NCBI GenBank assembly: GCA_025201865.1 | Contig: MU603269.1 | Span: 1 to 12,667, forward strand | Origin: Ramicandelaber brevisporus | Lineage: Eukaryota; Kickxellomycota; Ramicandelaberales; Ramicandelaberaceae | Direction of reading: 5' to 3' | Length of the DNA: 12,667 nt | Shown here: positions 8,168 to 12,667 of the stretch, in pieces | Layout: the number at the start of each line of letters is the position of its first letter | Numbering within the stretch: position 1 is the stretch's first letter | Position numbers and translations under genes: made by a program | Notes under the pieces: model-generated | The model's database searches: none | The model's input: only the letters and a program-made list of their open reading frames with translations | Told to the model about the DNA's origin: nothing

Positions 8168-9205
8168 ATGTCTACTACCACGCTTCGTATCTTCACTGTT
8201 GACGCGTTTGCCGCGGCTCCATTCTCTGGCAACCCAGCCGCTGTCTGTCTCGTTCCATCTTCCATCAAGCTCACCGATGCCCAGCAACAAAAGATTGCCG
8301 CCGAGATGAACCTCTCCGAGACTGCATTCGTCACTCCAATCAACTCATCTGCTGGTGCTACTGAGGACGAGTCTGTATTCAAGACCGAGACTCAATTCGG
8401 TTTGCGCTGGTTCACTCCAGCTGCCGAGGTCAACCTGTGTGGCCATGCAACCCTTGCCACCGCTCACGTTCTTGTGGATGAGGTTGGCAATGCTTCTCCA
8501 AAGATTGCGTTCGAGACCCTGTCGGGCACGCTGTACTGCGAGTCTGCCGGAATTGCCGATGAAAAGTCGAGAAAGGCCACCATCTCAATCGACTTGCCAA
8601 CATTCCCAGCCAAGCCTTATGGTGAAATTGTGGCGGGCAAGCCTGAGGCTGAACAGCAGGCCATTTTGAACGATGTCAAGACAGTAACGGTGGCAGCCAT
8701 TGGCGAGAAGCTGTTTGGCGAGCTGGGAATTGATGTCGGTCGCGATGTAGTGATTGATGATTTTGTCAAGTACCTGACTATTACTATTCCTGGTGGTTCA
8801 GCCGCTATCAAGGCCATTGGTACCGTGGCAGGCTCAGGTGGCCCAGGTGGATTGCGCAAGGGCACCGAAGGATACGCTGCCGGTGAGCGTCTTGGTCTCA
8901 CTGCACTCTCCATCACCTCGGGTGGTGACGGTGCTTCCTTTACGCTGAATAGCGACAGTGTCGACTTTGTGAGTCGTTTGTTTGGTCCATGGGTGGCTGT
9001 TGATGAAGATCCAGTTACTGGCTCGTTGCACTCTGTGCTGGTTCCGCTCTGGGCTGGCCGTATTGGTGGTAACAAGGCTACTTTTAACGCCGTGCAGGAA
9101 TCGCCGCGTCGTGGTGAGCTCGTTTGCAAGATAAGCGCGGACGGCGGGCGTGTCACTTTGGTCGGTGGCTCCTTTACTATTATCAATGGTAACATCTCAT
9201 TCTAA
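8168..9205 (+). CDS. PhzF/PBLD-family isomerase-like protein
   Basis: Member of the phenazine biosynthesis-like (PhzF) family, which has the diaminopimelate epimerase fold. Most eukaryotic members have no assigned substrate, so the reaction here is unknown; an isomerase or epimerase role is inferred from the fold. The protein has 345 residues against roughly 260-300 for many members. Seen: N-terminal VDAFAAAPFSGNPAAV with GNP at 21-23; NLSETAF with E51 at the position of the catalytic Glu of bacterial PhzF; RWFTPAAEVNLCGHATL at 80-96; and DEDPVTGS at 279-286 in the second half-domain. A Gly-rich segment (about 218-240) accounts for part of the extra length. The start at 8168 is the first ATG in this frame, directly before the conserved opening strand. 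Codon use looks more C-ending (GAG, CTC, ATC, AAC, TTC) than in dis3 or hrq1, suggesting higher expression. Confidence 0.92.
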   Translation: MSTTTLRIFTVDAFAAAPFSGNPAAVCLVPSSIKLTDAQQQKIAAEMNLSETAFVTPINSSAGATEDESVFKTETQFGLRWFTPAAEVNLCGHATLATAHVLVDEVGNASPKIAFETLSGTLYCESAGIADEKSRKATISIDLPTFPAKPYGEIVAGKPEAEQQAILNDVKTVTVAAIGEKLFGELGIDVGRDVVIDDFVKYLTITIPGGSAAIKAIGTVAGSGGPGGLRKGTEGYAAGERLGLTALSITSGGDGASFTLNSDSVDFVSRLFGPWVAVDEDPVTGSLHSVLVPLWAGRIGGNKATFNAVQESPRRGELVCKISADGGRVTLVGGSFTIINGNISF

Positions 9206-9404
9206 TTATCATTATGATCAATTTACTAATAATAATTACTAACTTATTTAATTTAAATAACTCACTTAAAAAGTATAAACTTAATGTCCTGCAAATTGAT
9301 TTCGGTTTTTTTTTCTTAAAAGAAGAGGGTAAGAATGTGAAGGTCATATCGAAGTAATAAAGAGTAAGGAATAAGGAATAAGGAATAGGATAAGCGGATC
9401 ACAT
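9206..9404. terminator. Convergent 3' region of the PhzF-like and aspartate kinase genes
   Basis: This AT-rich 199-bp spacer lies between two converging stop codons. AATAAA at 9356-9361 on the plus strand, about 150 nt after the PhzF-like stop, is a candidate poly(A) signal. For the kinase, read on the minus strand, there are A/T-rich words around 9230-9260 (AAATAA at 9244-9249) and an A-rich run opposite the T-run at 9306-9313. The exact processing sites cannot be fixed from sequence. Confidence 0.5.
9365..9385. repeat. Heptamer tandem repeat TAAGGAA x3
   Basis: Three exact 7-bp units followed by a decayed unit (TAGGAT). It lies in the 3' region just before the aspartate kinase stop codon. 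Confidence 0.9.
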
Positions 9405-11357
9405 TCAGGCAAGGCTTGGAGTGACGGTATTGCTGCGCGAGATGGCGGCAGCATCATACGCAGCAGCCAATTTCAAATCCTGTAGATCCAAATCCTCAGG
9501 TGTAAGGGCGATTGGTACTGCCAACAGCTTGTCGTGAATGGCATTCAGTGCCGTGACTGCGCTGCTCTGCTCAATGACACAGCTGATGTTAACTTCGCTG
9601 GCACCCTGAGAGATCATCTCAATATTTACGTTGGCTTCGGCCAGAGTCGTAAACATCTTGCCGGCGATACCAACCATGTTGCGCATCTGGCGGCCCACCA
9701 GCGAAAGAATAGCCATGCCACGAAGGATGTCAATTGTGCCGATGCGGCGCAATTCCTGGACAGCCGGCTCGAGATTGCGCTCAAGCACAGTTTCCCCAAG
9801 GGCCATTGACACGTGCACCTCTGAGGTGGAGATGAGATCGACAACAATGCCGTACTTGTCGAGAACAGTAAAGATGTGGGCAAAGAAGCCGTGCGAGACT
9901 GACTTGCGATTGGAGTGGATGTTAAGGACAACCACATCTTCCTTGATGGTGACGGCAGTTGGATGTCGACGAGACAGGTCAAGATGATAGCCGCTGGCAA
10001 ACAGCTCCTTGGGTGAGTGCGGTGCCGAGTCAGCTGGGTCAGTCGAGCTATTTGCAAGACCAGCGCCAGCAGCAGCATCACCAGCAGCGCCATTCAACAG
10101 TGCATTCATGGACATTTCCGACGCAAACACCTTGGCAGCCTGCGGGCCGACCATCTTGGTGCCCTGGTTGCTGCGAATGTGACCAGTGACAGTGCTGCGA
10201 GCGTCAGGGAAGATGACAGTGCCGTAGCCAGCTGGATTTTGCACATTCTTGATGCGGATTGGAATGCGTGCTCGAATGACTTGCTCCATCGTGAATGGAT
10301 GAATGACTTCACTGCCGTAATATGTCAACTCAGCAGCTTCTTCCGGCGTGATAATCTTCAGTAGTCGGGCCGATGACACTTTGCGCGGATCAGCGGTAAA
10401 GATACCATCAACCTCCTTCCACACTTGCAGCTCAGTCGCGCGTAAGCCAACTGCCAATAGTGCGGCAGTCAAGTCGGTGTAGCCACGACCAATCGTCTTC
10501 AAGATGCTGCCTGGCACTGCACCAAAGAAGCCAGTAACCACCGGAATCTTGACACCGCCGCCACTGCCAGCATCAGTCTCGGCTGCACACCGGACGGCCT
10601 TAGCCATGGAAACTGCCAGATAGTCATAGAACGACTGGTCCAAATGCTTTTCGTCAAAGTGTCGCTCGATAACTCGCTCCAGATTGACCATGGCTGCATC
10701 CACGCCGTAATCTTGCAGCGAGGAAGCCACTACCCGACATGCGAGCTTCTCGCCAGTGCCCATAATGATATCACGTGAACGGGGCGACACCTCGTCAATG
10801 ACTTCAGCAGCATCCAAAAACGTTTTCAGACGATGGCAGTCATCCTCAAGGTCTTGGGTGAGCGCTTCGAGTAGTTGTGGGCTCGTGATGGACTCACGTG
10901 CTGCATCCAAGTGATCCCACAGGATATCATCGACAATCTGTTGATGCGGCTTCTGTTGCTGCGGCTGCCGCCGATTATCGCCGCTGGTGCCATTTGAAGA
11001 TGATGTGGCAGAAGAAGAGGAGGCAGCGGAAGGGTGCGGAGATGGAGAGGGTGGAGCAGGCGTGGCGGAGCCCAGCACAGAGTTTGCGGCGTTGATGAGT
11101 CTTGTAGTGGTGCCTTTTGCCTTGACATCGGTGCTGCGAGCGGAGCACACGACGACTACCCGATGAGTCTTCATGGCATCTCTGACAATGGTGCCGGTAA
11201 TGGCTTTCAGGAACTTGCCGACGCTGGTGCCGCCAAACTTGAGAACAAGCCAGGGTGCGTCACTGGGACTGCGTTGTAATGCAGTGGCTGTCACTGCTGG
11301 TGCAGCTAGTGCAGCTAGTGCTGGAGTAGTATCGACGGTAGCAGATGACGGACTCAT
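9405..11357 (-). CDS. HOM3: Aspartate kinase (aspartokinase), fungal Hom3 type
   Basis: Catalyses ATP-dependent phosphorylation of L-aspartate to 4-phospho-L-aspartate, the first step toward homoserine, threonine and methionine; fungal Hom3 enzymes are feedback-inhibited by threonine. The protein has 650 residues; yeast Hom3 has 527. In order: Ala/Thr-rich head (1-35); amino-acid kinase domain from about 36 with KFGGTSVG at 40-47, CSARS at 71-75, GYTDLTAA, and WKEVDGIFTADPRKV; a long linker (about 395-465); ACT domain 1 (about 472-545) with STSEVHVSMAL at 510-520; ACT domain 2 (about 549-620) with QGASEVNISCVI at 584-595. Extra length comes from a Ser/Pro/Gln-rich insert at 96-138 and the Ala/Gly/Ser-rich linker. 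An in-frame TTG lies six codons upstream, but the first ATG is at 11357-11355, with G at -3. It converges with the PhzF-like gene. Confidence 0.96.
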   Translation of the reverse strand: MSPSSATVDTTPALAALAAPAVTATALQRSPSDAPWLVLKFGGTSVGKFLKAITGTIVRDAMKTHRVVVVCSARSTDVKAKGTTTRLINAANSVLGSATPAPPSPSPHPSAASSSSATSSSNGTSGDNRRQPQQQKPHQQIVDDILWDHLDAARESITSPQLLEALTQDLEDDCHRLKTFLDAAEVIDEVSPRSRDIIMGTGEKLACRVVASSLQDYGVDAAMVNLERVIERHFDEKHLDQSFYDYLAVSMAKAVRCAAETDAGSGGGVKIPVVTGFFGAVPGSILKTIGRGYTDLTAALLAVGLRATELQVWKEVDGIFTADPRKVSSARLLKIITPEEAAELTYYGSEVIHPFTMEQVIRARIPIRIKNVQNPAGYGTVIFPDARSTVTGHIRSNQGTKMVGPQAAKVFASEMSMNALLNGAAGDAAAGAGLANSSTDPADSAPHSPKELFASGYHLDLSRRHPTAVTIKEDVVVLNIHSNRKSVSHGFFAHIFTVLDKYGIVVDLISTSEVHVSMALGETVLERNLEPAVQELRRIGTIDILRGMAILSLVGRQMRNMVGIAGKMFTTLAEANVNIEMISQGASEVNISCVIEQSSAVTALNAIHDKLLAVPIALTPEDLDLQDLKLAAAYDAAAISRSNTVTPSLA

Positions 11358-11478
11358 CTCAGAGGCTGATTGCAAACTATGTTTTTTTTTTTACTGATCT
11401 CGAAGAAGTGGAGGAGAGCTGTTTGGGGGAGGGAGGCTGGCTGGCTGTAGGATAGAGCGAGCTGTTTGTTGGACGAAC

Positions 11479-11510
11479 GGATGGGTGAATGGATGGATGG
11501 ATAGATGGAT
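11479..11510. repeat. Imperfect GGAT/GATG tetranucleotide microsatellite
   Basis: Imperfect tandem GGAT units with interruptions (GGGT, GAAT, AGAT). They lie about 120-155 bp upstream of the aspartate kinase ATG and are noncoding. Confidence 0.85.
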
Positions 11511-11511
11511 T

Positions 11512-11546
11512 GCAGAACAGAGCAGAACAAAGCAGAACAAAGCAGA
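11512..11546. repeat. Decamer tandem repeat AGCAGAACAA
   Basis: Two exact 10-bp copies at 11521-11540, flanked by partial copies on both sides (TGCAGAACAG before, AGCAGATGAG after). It directly follows the tetranucleotide repeat in the kinase upstream region. Confidence 0.88.
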
Positions 11547-11675
11547 TGAGCGGACAAACAGAACGAAGACGAAGGGGGAGTTGATAACGAGAGCAGCCGC
11601 AGAAATATATCACAACGGCCAAAATCGGGGCAATCAAAACCGAGTGACTTTTTTTCTTCTTGTTATCGATTCATT

Positions 11676-11682
11676 TGAGTCA
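11676..11682. promoter_or_regulatory. Candidate Gcn4/AP-1-type site TGAGTCA
   Basis: TGAGTCA exactly matches the palindromic core bound by Gcn4-type bZIP activators (TGASTCA). It lies about 319 bp upstream of the aspartate kinase ATG. In yeast, HOM3 belongs to the amino-acid biosynthesis genes controlled by Gcn4, so the placement makes sense. A 7-bp word can occur by chance. A related TGACT half-word lies at 11645-11649 and TGCGTCA at 11743-11749. Confidence 0.45.
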
Positions 11683-11849
11683 CACAAATACAGCACATTG
11701 CTTGTATATAGAGGGGGTTGGTCTGTTTCGGCCTGCGGAAGATGCGTCACTCTTTATGCATCATCGGGCACCTTTAACTGGCTCGCTTATCTTCCATCGT
11801 AACCAAACCCTTCCAGTAAACAGAACAAAAAAGTAAAAGCTATTAAAAA

Positions 11850-11890
11850 GAAAGAAGAAGAAGAAGAAGAAGGAGAAGAGAAGAGAAGGA
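11850..11890. repeat. GAA-rich microsatellite
   Basis: Runs of GAA and AAG, then GGAGAAGAGAAGAG. On the minus strand this is a TTC/CTT pyrimidine tract. It lies about 90-130 bp downstream of the small gene's stop and may sit in its 3' untranslated region. Confidence 0.9.
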
Positions 11891-11976
11891 AACAGTGCAA
11901 AAAAGGTGTTCAAAAAAATAATCATGAGCAATATGAGGCTGTGGCGCTGGAAGAAGCTTTCACCTTTGCTCATTCT

Positions 11977-12234
11977 TTAACGGCTCCACGGTTCCACAAG
12001 GATACCGTCAAAGATGGTTGGCTCACGGCGGCCATACGCACCTGCCGATCCACCGCCATACCCAGCCCCAGAAGTGTAGGTGCGACCAGTGCCAGCTGAC
12101 ATGTAAGCGGGTGGAGGGTATTGGACAGCTGGCTCAGCAGTTGAATGATAGTCACGCATTGATGCCTCGAGGAAGCTGAAGTCAGGTTCAGGATTGCGAC
12201 GAGCACGGGAACCACCAAAGAGACCGCAGAACAT
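11977..12234 (-). CDS. Small Gly/Tyr-rich protein of unknown function with a PPxY motif
   Basis: I do not recognise this 85-residue protein. It opens with MFCGLFGG followed by a basic patch (SRARR), has a Tyr/Pro segment ending YPPPAY (containing PPAY, the PPxY ligand of WW domains such as those of Rsp5/NEDD4 ubiquitin ligases), a Gly/Tyr/Ser-rich stretch (GAGYGGGSAGAYG), and a C-terminal TIFDGILVEPWSR. There is no signal peptide or membrane segment; Cys3 could be acylated, but that is speculation. Support for a real gene: ATG with A at -3 (CCAGAAATG), a TATA-like box about 130 bp upstream, a pyrimidine-rich leader with AACAACAACG, and use of CGT, GGT, TCC and CTC codons like the well-expressed PhzF-like gene. 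An overlapping minus-strand frame (11970-12341) lacks an ATG at its start. An unseen upstream exon cannot be excluded. Confidence 0.6.
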   Translation of the reverse strand: MFCGLFGGSRARRNPEPDFSFLEASMRDYHSTAEPAVQYPPPAYMSAGTGRTYTSGAGYGGGSAGAYGRREPTIFDGILVEPWSR

Positions 12235-12362
12235 TTCTGGCTTGATGTAAACCGTATAGAGTTGGAGAGAAAGGCGTTGTTGTTGCTACTGAAGGAAGAA
12301 GATGAAGATGACGGGATAATGAACGAGAAAGATGATGCCAAAATGAAGACACAAGTTCCCAG

Positions 12363-12372
12363 TACTTATAGG
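12363..12372 (-). promoter_or_regulatory. TATA-like box of the small gene
   Basis: Read on the minus strand the sequence is CCTATAAGTA, a good TATA-box match about 130 bp before the small gene's ATG. The region between them is rich in C and T on the sense strand, as in many fungal promoters and leaders. It would imply a 5' leader of roughly 90-100 nt. Confidence 0.5.
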
Positions 12373-12387
12373 GGTCGGGGAGAGGGA

Positions 12388-12416
12388 GCACTGGCAGTGC
12401 ACGAGTGCTGCGCACT
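12388..12416. promoter_or_regulatory. Array of four AGTGC/GCACT words spaced exactly 8 bp
   Basis: GCACT at 12388-12392, AGTGC at 12396-12400, AGTGC at 12404-12408 and GCACT at 12412-12416, each separated by 3 bp. Together they form two adjacent inverted repeats, each with a 3-bp centre. The array lies 16-44 bp beyond the TATA-like box of the small gene, where an activator could bind. The function is inferred. Confidence 0.45.
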
Positions 12417-12667
12417 CCACAGGTGTACAATCAGGAAGTAAGGAATGTTTCCCACTAACAATCCGTGTACTCGTGCTGACTGGTGGTACACACTAGGAGG
12501 CATAGACAATAATTCACTATCACGAGCGCATTTCTAATTACAAGAATGGTGAAAGCAAGAGGCAAAGGGCAAAGGTGGTGAATGAAAGATCGTACAGAAA
12601 TGAACTATCTAGGCCAGGCAGCCTTCTTTCACTGCTGATATTTAATAAATTGAAAGAATGAGCCGGT
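12417..12667. other. Right-edge intergenic region, no supported gene
   Basis: I find no coding frame, tRNA or rRNA in this stretch. It is A-rich on the plus strand, with repeated GGCAAAGG-like words around 12561-12575 and AATAAA at 12644-12649. The AATAAA could be a poly(A) signal if a plus-strand gene ended here, but nothing upstream supports such a gene. The part nearest 12417 is probably the distal promoter of the small gene. Confidence 0.5.

Larger units (their letters stand above)
11358..11976 (-). promoter_or_regulatory. Aspartate kinase promoter/leader and 3' region of the small gene
   Basis: About 620 bp separate the aspartate kinase ATG from the stop of the next minus-strand gene. 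From the kinase outward: an A11 run on the sense strand about 25 nt before the ATG (11382-11392); a GGAT-type tetranucleotide repeat; a decamer repeat; TGAGTCA at 11676-11682; a TATATA word at 11705-11710; TGCGTCA at 11743-11749; and a GAA tract. I find no convincing gene here. A 105-codon plus-strand frame (11485-11802) consists of translated repeats and has no domain. Confidence 0.6.

Noticed and set aside
8617-9195. Minus-strand open frame of 192 codons
   Set aside because: It is fully antisense to the PhzF-like gene, whose motifs are conserved, and the Pro/Ser/Thr-rich translation has no domain.
11358-11375. Six extra codons at the aspartate kinase N-terminus
   Set aside because: The upstream start is a TTG codon. 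The first ATG is at 11357-11355, and no conserved residue is lost by using it.
11485-11802. Plus-strand 105-codon frame in the kinase upstream region
   Set aside because: Its first part is translated tetranucleotide and decamer repeats, its remainder resembles no family, and no promoter is evident for it.
11970-12341. Minus-strand frame overlapping the 85-residue small gene
   Set aside because: Its start is a TTG, it begins with a Ser run from the pyrimidine-rich leader, and the overlapping frame has an ATG in good context with better codon use.
1-12667. Mobile elements, CRISPR arrays, tRNA and rRNA genes
   Set aside because: I looked for terminal inverted repeats, transposase or reverse transcriptase motifs, regularly spaced repeats of CRISPR type, and cloverleaf or rRNA core sequences, and saw none. 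The repeats present are short microsatellites.

Overview
The window looks like nuclear DNA from a fungus, probably an early-diverging lineage with few introns; I cannot name the species. The evidence is a Hom3-type aspartate kinase with two C-terminal ACT domains whose core matches the fungal form, a fungal-type Hrq1 helicase, a full-length Dis3/Rrp44 exosome nuclease, and short AT-rich or pyrimidine-rich spacers. The proteins carry many Ser, Asn, Asp, Gln and Gly runs encoded by microsatellite-like DNA. All the genes I call read as single uninterrupted frames with no convincing introns.

Layout from left to right: (1) 1-342, no supported gene, with a possible nine-codon start of a minus-strand gene at the edge; (2) 343-4146, minus strand, Hrq1/RecQ4-like DNA helicase; (3) a 60-bp divergent spacer; (4) 4207-7959, plus strand, Dis3/Rrp44; (5) 8168-9205, plus strand, PhzF/PBLD-family protein; (6) a convergent AT-rich spacer with a candidate poly(A) signal and a heptamer repeat; (7) 9405-11357, minus strand, aspartate kinase; (8) an intergenic region of about 620 bp with a Gcn4/AP-1-type TGAGTCA word, a tetranucleotide repeat, a decamer repeat and a GAA tract; (9) 11977-12234, minus strand, an 85-residue Gly/Tyr-rich small protein of unknown function with a PPxY motif, a TATA-like box and a regular array of AGTGC/GCACT words upstream; (10) 12417-12667, no supported gene.

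The genes look like unrelated housekeeping functions packed closely together: genome maintenance (Hrq1), RNA decay and processing (Dis3), a predicted small-molecule isomerase (PhzF-like), and the first step of threonine/methionine synthesis (aspartate kinase). I see no mobile element, CRISPR array, rRNA or tRNA. The most notable signal is in Dis3: the exonuclease (RNB) active site is intact, but the endonuclease PIN site and the adjoining CR3 cysteine motif appear degenerate. Next come the unrecognised small protein and the 8-bp-spaced word array in its promoter.
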